64,000 nucleotides of DNA. Source: S5-327 sp965116015 (GTDB taxonomy: Bacteria; Chloroflexota; Dehalococcoidia; Lucifugimonadales; Australimonadaceae). Shown piece by piece: positions 48,537 through 57,191 of the stretch (position 1 is its first letter; each line of letters begins with the position of its first letter). The stretch is taken from contig OZ220477.1 of NCBI GenBank assembly GCA_965116015.1, positions 1,116,001 through 1,180,000 on the forward strand. Direction: 5' to 3'. A program made the translations under genes and the position numbers. The notes below the pieces were generated by a model. The model did no database searches. It was not told the DNA's origin and saw only the letters and a program-made list of their open reading frames with translations.

Positions 48537-49339
48537 ATGACCCCCCAACAACCCCAAAAACGCGCCGCCCAGAACCAATTCAGCAAACTCGCGAACGCCT
48601 ACCGCCACAGCAAAACCCACGCCCAAACCAACGCCCTCGCTTCCGCCGCCGGCTCCCTCAGCAACCGACGCTACGCCTGCGCCCTCGACATCGGCGCCGG
48701 CCCAGGCTTCACCGCATTCGCGATCGCCCACCAATGCGACCGCGTCATCGCCTCCGACATCACCCCCGAAATGCTCGAACAAGCCCGATCCCTCCGCCAC
48801 GAACTCGGCGCCCCACAAACCGAACTCATCCTCGCCGACGCCGAAAACCTCCCCTTCGCCAGCAACGCCATCGACCTCGTAACCTGCCGAACCGCCGCGC
48901 ACCACTTCCCCAACATCAACGCCTGGCTCGCCGAAGTCCACCGCATCCTCTCCCCCAACGGCGAACTCATCCTCATCGACACCGTCTCCCCCGACGACCC
49001 GCAAGCCGCCGCCTGGATGCACGACATCGAGGTCTGGCGCGACCCCTCCCACATCCGCAACCTCCGCCCCGCCGAGTGGACCGACGCCGCATCCCGCGCC
49101 GGCCTCCGCGTGCAATCCTCCCAACTCTCACGCGTCCACCTCGAATACCCCGACTGGACCCAGCGCGCCGGAATGGAAGAAACCGAAGCCGCACGCCTCG
49201 GCGACGCCCTCCGAAACGCCCCGCCCCCCGCCGCCGCCGCGTTCGGCGTCTCCCCCAAACCCCGCGGCGTCATCGAATTCCACTGGCCCGTCGTTACAAT
49301 GAAAGCAGTCAAGCCTCCCACAACAGGAGCCCCCCATGA
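48537..49339 (+). CDS. Class I SAM-dependent methyltransferase (type 11 like); 3' end unclear
   Basis: About 265 residues of a small-molecule methyltransferase: motif I ALDIGAGPGFTAFAIA, acidic motif VIASDITPEMLEQAR, ADAENLPFASNAIDLVTCRTAAHHF, and the late LSPNGELILIDTVSPDD. This resembles UbiE/arsenite- or glyoxylate-type enzymes, but the substrate is unknown. The fold ends around IEFHWPVVTMKAVK. No in-frame stop occurs until 51326, because the frame runs on as a shadow of the next gene. One additional C in the six-C run at 49330-49335 would create a stop at the TGA of 49337-49339, giving the ATGA overlap common in this window; the end given here assumes that. Confidence 0.8.
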
Positions 49340-51093
49340 CCACCGGCCAGCGCGAACGCCCCTCCCCGGAACAACCATCCCCCTCCCTGCCAGGACTTGC
49401 CGCCCTCTTCCACTCCATCCCCCCCGAGATCGGACGCCGCATCGCCGACGAAGCCCTCCGCCATCGACCCGACGCCCCCCAGGGAGTCCGCGACTCCCTC
49501 AACGCCGCCATCGACAACTCCTCAATCACCATCGACGGCTTCAAGAATCCCTCCATCGCCCCAGTCTCCAAACTCATCGACCAGCTCCTCGTCGAAATCA
49601 CAGGCCGCCACAACCACAAACTCGCCGGAGCCCTCCTCGAAGCCTGGAAAGAAGCCCGCCCCCAGCTCGCCAGCGCCGTCTCCGCCTGCCTCGAACGCGA
49701 AGGCGTCCCCGTCCAGACCGGCAAGCGCGACCGATTCACCGAACTCCAACCCGCCGCCGCCTTCCACAACCTCGCCGACCGCATCCGCGACGAACTCCGC
49801 GACCACAACGACCCCGGCGACGCCCGCGCTATGCTCGCCTACCTCTCCGGACGCCTCCCCCACACCCCTTCCGCCAACTCCGACCTCTTCGCCGACTGGC
49901 TCAACCAGCTCGACAACCTCCCACCCGAAGCAGCCGAATGGGACGAAACCGACGCCTTCGCCGCCCGCCTCCACGAAATCGCCGCCGCCAAACGCGAAGA
50001 ACGCTCCAACGCCCAGCGCAAAACCCTCTCCGACACCCTCCACAACATAACCGCAACCTTCGCCGACGACCTCCGATACCTCGAACTCGAACCCCCAGCC
50101 CCGCCCCCCTCCATCCCGCCCTCAGCCCTCGACAACGCCCTCAGCATCCTCGAAGAACTCCGCAACGCCCTCAACTCCTTCCAGCAAATCCGACCCCAAG
50201 CCACAACCCTCAGCGAAGACCGCCAGCGCGCCCAAGACCGCGACCGCCTCCGCAGCGAAGCCGCCCGCCTCATCCGATCCTGGCAAGAAACAACCTCAAC
50301 CCCCCTCCCCGACCCCAACATCCCCGCCCCCGAAGACAGCAGCGCCCCCTCCCAGAACCACGACTCCACCGAACAACGCCAACTCGCATCCGAAAACAAC
50401 GCCCTCCGAGCCGAACGCGACCGCCTCGCCGCCGGCAAGAAAACCGCCGAAGACGAGCGCGGCCAACTCGAACGCGACCTCGACGACCGCCAGGCCTCCT
50501 ACAACAAACTCAGCGCCGAGAAAGACGCCCAGAGCGAAGAGAACAGCCTCCTAAAAAGCAAGCTCCGCGAACTCCGCGAGAAACACGACTTGCTCCTCCA
50601 GAACAGCCTCCTGCCCCGGATCACGGGAGAAAACCCGGACATCGAAATCAAAAACGTCCCCGACGCCATCCACCACGCCCGCCAGATGTACGAACCCGAC
50701 AAGCTCCTCATCGCCTTCAACGCAGCGTCAGACGAAGACACCCCCTACCAGCGCCCCCGCGAGGTGTTCGACGCCCTCATGTGGCTCGCCACCGACTACT
50801 ACGACCTGCGCGTCAACCCCCCAGGCGCCGAACCCGAATACGACCGCCGCCTCAAGGAAGCCTGCAACGGCTGGAGCTTCAGCGCCAAACAATCCGACAC
50901 CGCAAAAAATATGTTCCCCGCCGAATACAAAACCACCGTCAACGGAAAAACCTACACCCTCGACCCCCACATCGGCGAAGGCTCCAAAGGCGACCCCCAG
51001 ATAATGATCCGCATCGGCTTCGCCTGGGACGACGACATCCACAAAGTCATCGTCGGCTACATCGGCCTCCACCAGCGCACCAAAGCAAGCTAA
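49336..51093 (+). CDS. Large coiled-coil protein of unknown function
   Basis: A 585-residue soluble protein with AGGAG before its ATG. Residues 1-300 are helical with repeated Asp/Glu/Arg/Leu segments. Residues about 340-425 form a clear coiled coil (ENNALRAERDRLAAGKKTAED, then LERDLDDRQ and ENSLLKSKLRELREKHD). A globular C-terminal domain follows (YTLDPHIGEGSKGDPQIMIR, then FAWDDDIHKVIVGYIGLHQR). That last strand-rich block, an IxIxF/VIVGYIGxH pattern, resembles a small domain I have seen at the ends of large uncharacterised proteins, but I cannot name it. There is no membrane segment. It follows the methyltransferase closely. Confidence 0.75.
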   Translation: MTTGQRERPSPEQPSPSLPGLAALFHSIPPEIGRRIADEALRHRPDAPQGVRDSLNAAIDNSSITIDGFKNPSIAPVSKLIDQLLVEITGRHNHKLAGALLEAWKEARPQLASAVSACLEREGVPVQTGKRDRFTELQPAAAFHNLADRIRDELRDHNDPGDARAMLAYLSGRLPHTPSANSDLFADWLNQLDNLPPEAAEWDETDAFAARLHEIAAAKREERSNAQRKTLSDTLHNITATFADDLRYLELEPPAPPPSIPPSALDNALSILEELRNALNSFQQIRPQATTLSEDRQRAQDRDRLRSEAARLIRSWQETTSTPLPDPNIPAPEDSSAPSQNHDSTEQRQLASENNALRAERDRLAAGKKTAEDERGQLERDLDDRQASYNKLSAEKDAQSEENSLLKSKLRELREKHDLLLQNSLLPRITGENPDIEIKNVPDAIHHARQMYEPDKLLIAFNAASDEDTPYQRPREVFDALMWLATDYYDLRVNPPGAEPEYDRRLKEACNGWSFSAKQSDTAKNMFPAEYKTTVNGKTYTLDPHIGEGSKGDPQIMIRIGFAWDDDIHKVIVGYIGLHQRTKAS

Positions 51094-51330
51094 CCAACTC
51101 CCACGACCCCTGGCCCGAACCCCCGCGCAACATCCGCAGGGAACGGAGCGGCGACCCAACCCGCGCCCCGGCTCAGCCCGCCGCGCCTCACCCCTTGCAA
51201 CGACGCCTCCCCGCGCGGCGCGCCAGCGCAGCAACTGCCGACCCCATCGAGAACCTGCGCAAGCGCGCAACGCCCAGCGCCGAGCGCCATCTCCGCGCTA
51301 CCCCGCCTGGAACGCCTGAAACCTAACCCC

Positions 51331-52512
51331 CTAGTCCGCCACCCGGAGCGCGCGCTGCGCAGCCGCCACCCCTGCCCCCGCCTGCGTCTCATAACCCTGA
51401 CGCGCCACCGCATCCTCCAGAGCCCCCAGCAGCGTCAGCACATTCGCCCCCGTACTGTTATGACCCATCAACCCAACCCGCCACACCTTCCCCGCCAGCG
51501 GACCCAAACCCCCGCTCACCTCAACCCCGTGCCCCTCCAGCATATGCCTGCGCGCCTCCCCCTCCTTCAACCCCTCAGGAGCAACCACCGCCATCAACGT
51601 CGGAACGCTCTCCTCCACATCCGCAACAACCCGCAAACCCATCGCCTCTACCCCAGCCCGAAACGCCGCCGCGCTCCGACGATGACGCTCCCACCGAGCC
51701 TCCAAACCCTCCTCAACGATCAACCGCAACGCCTCCCGCAGCGCATAGATCATCGATATCGGCGCCGTATGGTGATACGCCCGCCGATCCCAGTAACTCC
51801 CCAGCTCCGTCAGATCAAGATAAAAGCTCCGCACCGGCGTCGACCTCTTAAGCACAACATCCATCGCCCGAGAACTCATCGTCAGCGGAGCCAAACCCGG
51901 AGGAGCCCCCACGCACTTCTGCGTGCAGCTGTAGCACACATCCACACCCCACTCGTCCGTCCGGAACTCAACCCCCCCAAGCGACGTCACCGCATCCACA
52001 ACCAGCAACGCCCCCGCCTCATGCGCAACCTCCGCCATCTCCCTAACAGGACTCCCAACCCCCGTCGACGTCTCAGCATGAACCATCCCCACAGCCTTCA
52101 CCCCCCCCAAACCCGCAAGCGCCTCCCGAACACGCGCAGGCTCCGCCGGCCTCCCGAACTCATGCTCCACCGCCACAACATTCGCCCCGTTCCGCGACGC
52201 TATCTCCCCCAAGCGCTCCCCGAAATACCCATTCACCGCCGCAACAAACGTATCCCCCGGCTCCAGAATATTCACCATCGCCGCTTCCATCCCCGCCGTC
52301 CCCGTCCCCGAAATCGGCAACGTAACCGCATTCTCCGTCTGGAACACATACCGCAGCATCTCCCGAACATCATCCATCGCCCCCAGAAAATGAGGATCCA
52401 GATGCCCCAGCAGCGACGACCCCAGCGCGCGAAGCACCCGAGGGTCAACGTTCGCCGGCCCAGCCCCCATCAGCAACCGGCGCGGAGGAACAAACTCAGT
52501 ACTCGTAGGCAT
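51331..52512 (-). CDS. Class V aminotransferase, alanine/serine-glyoxylate type
   Basis: A 393-residue PLP enzyme that would transfer the amino group of alanine or serine to glyoxylate or pyruvate. The opening LLMGAGPANVDPRVLRALG, the GTGTAGMEAAMVNILEPGD cofactor region, the ALLVVDAVTSLGGVEFRTDE block containing the PLP-ring Asp, and SCTQKCVGAPPGLAPL with the Schiff-base Lys are all typical. The ATG at 52512 is chosen because the conserved fold begins about 15 residues later and the upstream in-frame extension is unlike the family. The gene is convergent with the coiled-coil protein and divergent from rsmH. The choice of amino donor cannot be decided. Confidence 0.92.
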   Translation of the reverse strand: MPTSTEFVPPRRLLMGAGPANVDPRVLRALGSSLLGHLDPHFLGAMDDVREMLRYVFQTENAVTLPISGTGTAGMEAAMVNILEPGDTFVAAVNGYFGERLGEIASRNGANVVAVEHEFGRPAEPARVREALAGLGGVKAVGMVHAETSTGVGSPVREMAEVAHEAGALLVVDAVTSLGGVEFRTDEWGVDVCYSCTQKCVGAPPGLAPLTMSSRAMDVVLKRSTPVRSFYLDLTELGSYWDRRAYHHTAPISMIYALREALRLIVEEGLEARWERHRRSAAAFRAGVEAMGLRVVADVEESVPTLMAVVAPEGLKEGEARRHMLEGHGVEVSGGLGPLAGKVWRVGLMGHNSTGANVLTLLGALEDAVARQGYETQAGAGVAAAQRALRVAD

Positions 52513-52951
52513 AGTGCGGCTCTCGACTAAGTGAATTTGCGCCAGGCGGTCAACCAACGCCCCTCAGCGCACGCACAGAGAGGCCCCGCCCCGGCGCCGC
52601 CGCATTATAGCAACGCAGAACCCTCGCCGCGCTCCCACGCTCCCCCAGACCGGGAACCCCTCGCCCTCCCCTGCCCACGCTAGAAGCAATCTTTTTACAT
52701 AACAACTTTTCGAACAAAAGAAAGTCCTTCTGCTCTCACGGCCAAGAGCAGCCAGCCCGCCCTCATCCCGATTTCACCCCTAAAACGCCTGTGTCTGCCT
52801 CCCTCAGGAAAACCCGCGCTAGGCCAAACCTTGCAGAATATTCCGAACAAATGCTATCTAAAATCATTGTTATATGCATATCCAGAGGGCTAGTGTTTAC
52901 CCATCACGCCCCAGCCGGGGCCGCCGACCTCGGAGAACCTCCCCCCAACCT
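52513..52951. other. Divergent intergenic region with AT-rich island
   Basis: This 439-base gap between the aminotransferase and rsmH has a marked AT-rich part (about 52681-52760 and 52825-52900), unlike the rest of the window. TTTCGAACAAAAG (52709-52721) and TTCCGAACAAATG (52841-52853) are near-copies of one motif. The first sits in a small hairpin CTTTT/AAAAG. No gene is seen. Confidence 0.55.
52831..52860 (+). promoter_or_regulatory. Candidate sigma-70-type promoter for rsmH
   Basis: TTGCAG at 52831-52836 and TATCTA at 52855-52860 are 18 bases apart, about 90 bases before the rsmH start and inside the AT-rich island. The spacing and the match to TTGACA/TATAAT are fair. A copy of the CGAACAAA motif lies between the two boxes. 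Confidence 0.35.
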
Positions 52952-53848
52952 ATGCAGCGCCCACCCAGCATCCAGCACGAGCCCGTCATGACACAGCAAG
53001 CCATCAACGCCCTCAACGTCCGCGACGGCGGATCCTACGTCGACTGCACCCTCGGCGACGGCGGACACGCCGCCGCCATCCTCGACGCCTCTGCCCCCTC
53101 CGGCAGACTCCTCGCCCTCGACGCCGACCCCGAAGCCATCGCCTACTCCGCCAACCGCCTCCGACCCTACGGCGACAGAGTCATCCTCTCCAACGCCAAC
53201 TTCAACTCCATCCACCACGAAACCCGCGCCCACAACTTCTCCCCATCCGACGGCTTCCTCTTCGACCTCGGCCTCTCCTCAAGACAACTCGACGCCGAAG
53301 AACGCGGCTTCAGCTTCCAGCGCCCCGCACCCCTCGATATGCGCTTCACCCCAGAAGGCCCAACCGCAGCCGACCTCGTCAACAACCTCCCCGAAGAAGA
53401 ACTCGCCAATATCATCCAACAATTCGGCGAAGAACCCCGCGCCCGACGCATCGCCCGCGCCATCGTCGCCGCGCGACCCCTCAACAACGCCCTCCGCCTC
53501 GCCCAAACCGTCGCCCGCGCATCAGGCTACCGCCGAGGACGCACCCACCCCGCCACCCGAACATTCCAGGCCCTCCGCATCGCCGTCAACAACGAAACCA
53601 ACAACCTCCGTCTCGGCCTCGCACAGGCCGCCCAAACCCTCGCACCCGGCGGACGCCTCGTAACCATCGCATACCACTCCCTCGAAGACAGGGAAATCAA
53701 ACGCTTCATCGCCAGCGGACAACTCTCCCCCGTCAACAAACGCGTTATCAAACCCGACAAAACAGAAATCGCTCGCAATCGGCGAAGCCGCAGCGCCCGA
53801 ATGCGCATCGCCGAAAAACCCGAGCCAGGAGGACGCGTATGCCGCTAA
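52952..53848 (+). CDS. rsmH: 16S rRNA (cytosine1402-N4)-methyltransferase
   Basis: A 298-residue enzyme that N4-methylates C1402 in the ribosomal decoding centre. The start region IQHEPVMTQQAINAL, then YVDCTLGDGGHAAAIL (motif I), ALDADPEAIAYS, the FDLGLSSRQLDAEERGFSFQ block and RTHPATRTFQALRIAVNNE are the family signature. Start 52952 places HEPVM at residue 9, as in relatives; an ATG 26 codons earlier is less likely. In most bacteria the gene opens the division and cell-wall cluster; here it is followed by a small frame and ftsZ, with no mraZ, ftsL or mur genes. Confidence 0.95.
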   Translation: MQRPPSIQHEPVMTQQAINALNVRDGGSYVDCTLGDGGHAAAILDASAPSGRLLALDADPEAIAYSANRLRPYGDRVILSNANFNSIHHETRAHNFSPSDGFLFDLGLSSRQLDAEERGFSFQRPAPLDMRFTPEGPTAADLVNNLPEEELANIIQQFGEEPRARRIARAIVAARPLNNALRLAQTVARASGYRRGRTHPATRTFQALRIAVNNETNNLRLGLAQAAQTLAPGGRLVTIAYHSLEDREIKRFIASGQLSPVNKRVIKPDKTEIARNRRSRSARMRIAEKPEPGGRVCR

Positions 53849-53967
53849 CCCTCCGTGCCCCTCCAAACCCTCCCCCCCAGGACACGGACAACCGCCCTTG
53901 GAAACCCAGTGATCTCAGGAAACCCAGCGCCTCGCAGCGAGGCCAAGGCCGCAAAGCCAAAACCTAG
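53839..53967 (+). CDS. Possible 42-residue basic protein between rsmH and ftsZ
   Basis: This frame starts inside the last codons of rsmH, with AGGAGG ideally placed before ATG, and ends 18 bases before ftsZ. The product (MPLTLRAPPNPPPQDTDNRP...) is Pro-rich at the front and basic at the end (RGQGRKAKT). It has no hydrophobic helix, so it is not FtsL. It could be a real small protein, or a leader that couples translation of rsmH and ftsZ. Confidence 0.35.
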   Translation: MPLTLRAPPNPPPQDTDNRPWKPSDLRKPSASQRGQGRKAKT

Positions 53968-53985
53968 TAGGGGGTTACGCACACC

Positions 53986-55062
53986 ATGATGGAATCGTAC
54001 GACAAAGAGCTCCAGAGCCACGCAGAAGACGGCATCGCCCAAGTCAAGGTCATCGGCGTCGGCGGCGGCGGATCCAACGCCGTCAACCGCATGTACAACA
54101 AGCGCGTCCCAGGCGTCGAATACCTCGCCATCAACACCGACGTCCAGCACCTCCTCCTCCTCGACGTCCCCGTCAAAGTCCGCATCGGCGACAAACTCAC
54201 CCGCGGACTCGGCGTCGGCGGCGACCCCGAGATCGGCCGCGCCGCCGCCGAAGAATCCCGCGAGGAAATCTACCAGGCCGTCCGCAACGCCGACATGGTC
54301 TTCATCGCCTGCGGAATGGGCGGCGGAACCGGCACCGGCGCAGCCCCCGTCGTCGCCGAAGTCGCCAGAGAAACCGGAGCCCTCACCATCGGCGTCGTCA
54401 CCAAACCCTTCGGCTTCGAAGGCCGCAGACGCTCCCAGAACGCCGACGACGGCCTCGCTCGACTCCAGGAAAGCGTCGACACCCTCATCGTCATCCCCAA
54501 CGACCGCCTCGCCTCCACCTGCGACGACTCCGTAACCGCCGACAGCGCCTTCAAAATGGCCGACAACATCCTCCGCATGGGCGTCCAATCCATCGCCGAA
54601 CTCGTCACCGTCGCCGGCGAAATCAACCTCGACTTCGCCGACGTCAAATCCATCATGAGCGGCACCGGCCCAGCATGGATGGCCATCGGATCCGCCGGCG
54701 GCGAAAACCGCGCCGTCGAAGCCGCCAAAGCCGCCATCAACAGCCCCATGCTCGACGTCAGCATCGCCGGCGCACGCGGCGTCCTCTTCAACATCACCGG
54801 CGACAGCTCTCTCACCCTCAAGGAAGTCCAGATGGCCGCCGATGTCATCTCCGAAGCCGTCGACCCCGAAGCCAACATCATCTTCGGTATGGTCACCGAC
54901 AACTCAATGGAAAACCACATCCGCGTCACCATCATCGCCACCGGCCTCCCAGAATCCGACAACAGCGAAGACCTCGGACAGGACGAAATCTCCGCCTTCC
55001 TCCGCAAAGCCCTCAGCGACGGCGTAGAACTCCCCCCCTTCCTCAAGTCCGCCCGATTCTAG
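53986..55062 (+). CDS. ftsZ: Cell-division GTPase FtsZ
   Basis: A 358-residue tubulin homologue that forms the Z ring. The nucleotide-binding motifs are clear: GVGGGGSNAVNRM near residue 22, the tubulin signature GGGTGTGAAPVVAEVA near 105, and NADMVFIACGMGG. The T7 loop is around AEINLDFADVKSIM. The C-terminus is short: after the second domain only about 25 residues remain (DEISAFLRKALSDGVELPPF and LKSARF), so the usual long disordered linker is nearly absent while an AFLRK-like tail peptide is kept. No ftsA is adjacent. A strong hairpin follows 22 bases after the stop. Confidence 0.97.
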   Translation: MMESYDKELQSHAEDGIAQVKVIGVGGGGSNAVNRMYNKRVPGVEYLAINTDVQHLLLLDVPVKVRIGDKLTRGLGVGGDPEIGRAAAEESREEIYQAVRNADMVFIACGMGGGTGTGAAPVVAEVARETGALTIGVVTKPFGFEGRRRSQNADDGLARLQESVDTLIVIPNDRLASTCDDSVTADSAFKMADNILRMGVQSIAELVTVAGEINLDFADVKSIMSGTGPAWMAIGSAGGENRAVEAAKAAINSPMLDVSIAGARGVLFNITGDSSLTLKEVQMAADVISEAVDPEANIIFGMVTDNSMENHIRVTIIATGLPESDNSEDLGQDEISAFLRKALSDGVELPPFLKSARF

Positions 55063-55084
55063 AGAGGCCCCCACTCGCCCAATC

Positions 55085-55107
55085 GTCTCCCGCATACCGC
55101 GGGAGAC
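55085..55107 (+). terminator. Hairpin after ftsZ
   Basis: A perfect 9-bp stem GTCTCCCGC / GCGGGAGAC with a 5-base loop, 22 bases past the ftsZ stop. It lacks a T-run, so it may stall or stabilise the transcript rather than act as a standard terminator. Confidence 0.55.
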
Positions 55108-55123
55108 TGCGGGGCCCCCTACA

Positions 55124-55160
55124 TTCCGCTCTCCTCCCAACCCTGGGCGGGAGAGCGGAA
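55124..55160 (+). terminator. Second hairpin after ftsZ
   Basis: A 10- to 11-bp stem TTCCGCTCTC / GAGAGCGGAA with a 17-base loop, 16 bases after the first hairpin. It also lacks a T-run. The pair together probably ends or attenuates ftsZ transcription. Confidence 0.55.
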
Positions 55161-56138
55161 AGGGGGCATAAGCCCGAACCCATTGCCCGCTACCCCTCCC
55201 CACGCGCGGGCAACATCCAGGGGCAGACCTCCCAAAACCTGCCCTATCGATCCAAGGCCCGCTCCCCCGCCGCAAAAGGAGCCGGCCCGCCTCCAAAGGC
55301 CCCCGCGACTCAACTCCGGGGGCCTTCTCGCGCCCGCCGACCCAGCCACGCCTCCCGGCTCCAGATCCGGCGCCGCCTTACCCAAACCCCCGCGACCCTC
55401 CTGCATCGCGGCTCCGCATGCAGGTATCGCTGCGGCTGCTACCCGCCCGCACGACACCTACCTTACTCCAGGAGCCCTCCGCTCCCAGCTGGTCGCTGTT
55501 GCCCCGCCCGCGCGACACCTACCCTGTTCTGGCGTCCCAACCCCGCTCCCTACACAACCCAACCCCCTCAACATCCCCCCACAGCTCCCCGAACATCCCC
55601 CAACAAACCAGCTCCCTCCAGCAACAAACACGATCAGAAACCACCCTCCCGCCAACAACAGCGCCCCTCCCTGCCAGCCCAACAACCACACTCTCCCCCA
55701 TCCGTCTGCGACCCCAACCCCCTCAACATCCCCCCACAGCTCCCCGAACATCCCCCAACAAACCCAGCTCCCTCCAGCAACAAAACACGCCACTACCTAC
55801 CCCAAACAGCCGCTCTCGACCACCGCGCCGGCCCGCGCCCCCTTGCCCATCCCAAACAGCCCATACCCCTCCCCAAACAACCCCCCATCCCACAACATCT
55901 AGCCGCCCTCGCCGCCGAAACAAGCCCATCTTGCGGAAACTCGACCCAACCCCTTGACTTCTCCCGTCAAAACCCCAACAATCCGCCATGCGAACCATAC
56001 CCGCCCAAACCAGCGCCCCAACCTCACTCCCCACGCCCACCCTCGCCCCTTAACATCCGCTCATACCACCCCGAACAGCGCCGAACACGCCAGCTCCCCG
56101 ACGCAACAAACACGGTCAGCAGGCAAGGTCGTGACACC

Positions 56139-56729
56139 ATGCGCTGCCCCAAATGCGGCGACCCAGACACCCGAGTAACCGACTCCCGCGACTCCGGCAT
56201 GGAGATCCGACGACGACGCATGTGCTCCAAATGCTCCGTGCGCTTCACCACCTACGAGCGCGTCCAGCCCGACGCCCTCTCCGTCGTCAAACGCGACGGC
56301 CGGCGCGAAGACTTCACCCCGCACAAACTCCTCCACAGCATCCGCATCGCCTGCGTCAAACGACCCATCCCCAGCGGAGCCCTCGAAAAACTCGTCCACG
56401 ACATCGAAACCGACCTCCGCCAGCCCGCTAAATCCGAAATCCCCTCCTCCGCCATCGGCGAAGCCGCCCTCAACCGCCTCAGAACCCTCGACACCGTCGC
56501 CTACATCCGCTACGCCAGCGTCTACCGCGACTTCGACTCCCTCGACGGCTTCATCGCCGAAGCCCAAGCCCTCCTCATCCCCAACCCCGAAACCGAAGAC
56601 AACTCAAGCCAGCTCGAACTCATCCCCAACGAGTTCACCCCACCCCCCAAACGCCAACCCCGACGCGGACGCCGCCCCGGAATCACCGAACCCATCCTCG
56701 CAAGAAACAACGCCCCCTCCCCAAACTAA
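56139..56729 (+). CDS. nrdR: Ribonucleotide reductase transcriptional repressor NrdR
   Basis: A 196-residue regulator that senses ATP/dATP and represses ribonucleotide reductase genes. The N-terminal zinc ribbon has CPKCG and, about 27 residues later, CSKCSVRFTTYERV. The ATP-cone domain follows from VVKRDGRREDFTPHKLLHSI to about residue 135 (VAYIRYASVYRDFDSLDGF). The last 45 residues form an extra Pro/Arg-rich basic tail (PPPKRQPRRGRRPG) beyond the usual end at about 150. No NrdR boxes or reductase genes are visible in the window. Proximity to ftsZ is seen in some Chloroflexota and in actinobacteria. Confidence 0.95.
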   Translation: MRCPKCGDPDTRVTDSRDSGMEIRRRRMCSKCSVRFTTYERVQPDALSVVKRDGRREDFTPHKLLHSIRIACVKRPIPSGALEKLVHDIETDLRQPAKSEIPSSAIGEAALNRLRTLDTVAYIRYASVYRDFDSLDGFIAEAQALLIPNPETEDNSSQLELIPNEFTPPPKRQPRRGRRPGITEPILARNNAPSPN

Positions 56730-57002
56730 CCCCCCAAACCCTAACAGCCTCTCCCGCGCGGAACGCTTCAGCGTCGCCATCTATAGGCTCCCAGAATCGC
56801 ATTCCCCCCCTTCCGCGCGGAACGCGCCGCCGCCATCGACCACGTTCCCCGCCCCCGCGAGCGCCCTCCTCCCGCGCAAACGCATCATCGCCCGCGAACA
56901 GCGCCCCGAGCCCAGCCCGCCACGCGCGAACCCTGGCCCTCCGGCGAACAGCCGCCCGCCAACAGCTCCCGCGAACCCCAACTCCCCTTCACTCGCATTC
57001 AA

Positions 57003-57020
57003 GCCTCGACGCGTCGAGGC
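57003..57020. other. Perfect 18-bp palindrome
   Basis: GCCTCGACGCGTCGAGGC is self-complementary over all 18 bases. It lies about 170 bases before pdxA and could be an operator or part of a terminator for nrdR. Confidence 0.5.
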
Positions 57021-57099
57021 CCCCGGAGCGCTCAGCTCCCCTGAACGCTCCCCTCCCTACTCCTCAGGCCCCTCTCGATGCGCCACGGGAGCGGGCCAG

Positions 57100-57130
57100 C
57101 GGGCCCGACCCTAAGGATGGGTCGAGCCCG
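57100..57130 (+). terminator. Hairpin upstream of pdxA
   Basis: Arms CGGGCCCGACCC and GGGTCGAGCCCG pair over 12 positions with one mismatch around the 7-base loop TAAGGAT. It ends 61 bases before the pdxA start, so it may be a terminator-like or attenuator structure. Confidence 0.4.
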
Positions 57131-57191
57131 CCATCCCCCCTCCCTCCGATTTGCCCCCGCCAACCCCCGCCCCTATACTCCCCTCGCCCTC

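Larger units (their letters stand above)
55063..56138. repeat. 1.1-kb C-rich gap between ftsZ and nrdR with a 73-bp direct repeat
   Basis: Apart from the two hairpins near ftsZ this stretch has no credible gene; frames through it are Pro/Thr/Ser low-complexity. A direct repeat of about 73 bases (CCAACCCCCTCAACATCC to CTCCCTCCAGCAACAAA) occurs at 55558-55630 and 55713-55786, 155 bases apart, with one small indel. A shorter related piece (CCCCGAACAGCGCC and GCAACAAACACGGTCAG) lies near 56078-56120. Confidence 0.6.
56730..57191. other. Intergenic region nrdR-pdxA
   Basis: These 462 C-rich bases hold no credible gene. Two structures stand out: a perfect 18-base palindrome at 57003-57020 and a 12-bp hairpin at 57100-57130. 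No promoter boxes could be assigned. Confidence 0.55.

Noticed and set aside
49340..51326. C-terminal extension of the methyltransferase frame to 929 residues
   Set aside because: It overlaps the coiled-coil gene in another frame and is an Arg/Pro-rich shadow; only the first part to about 49300 looks like protein.
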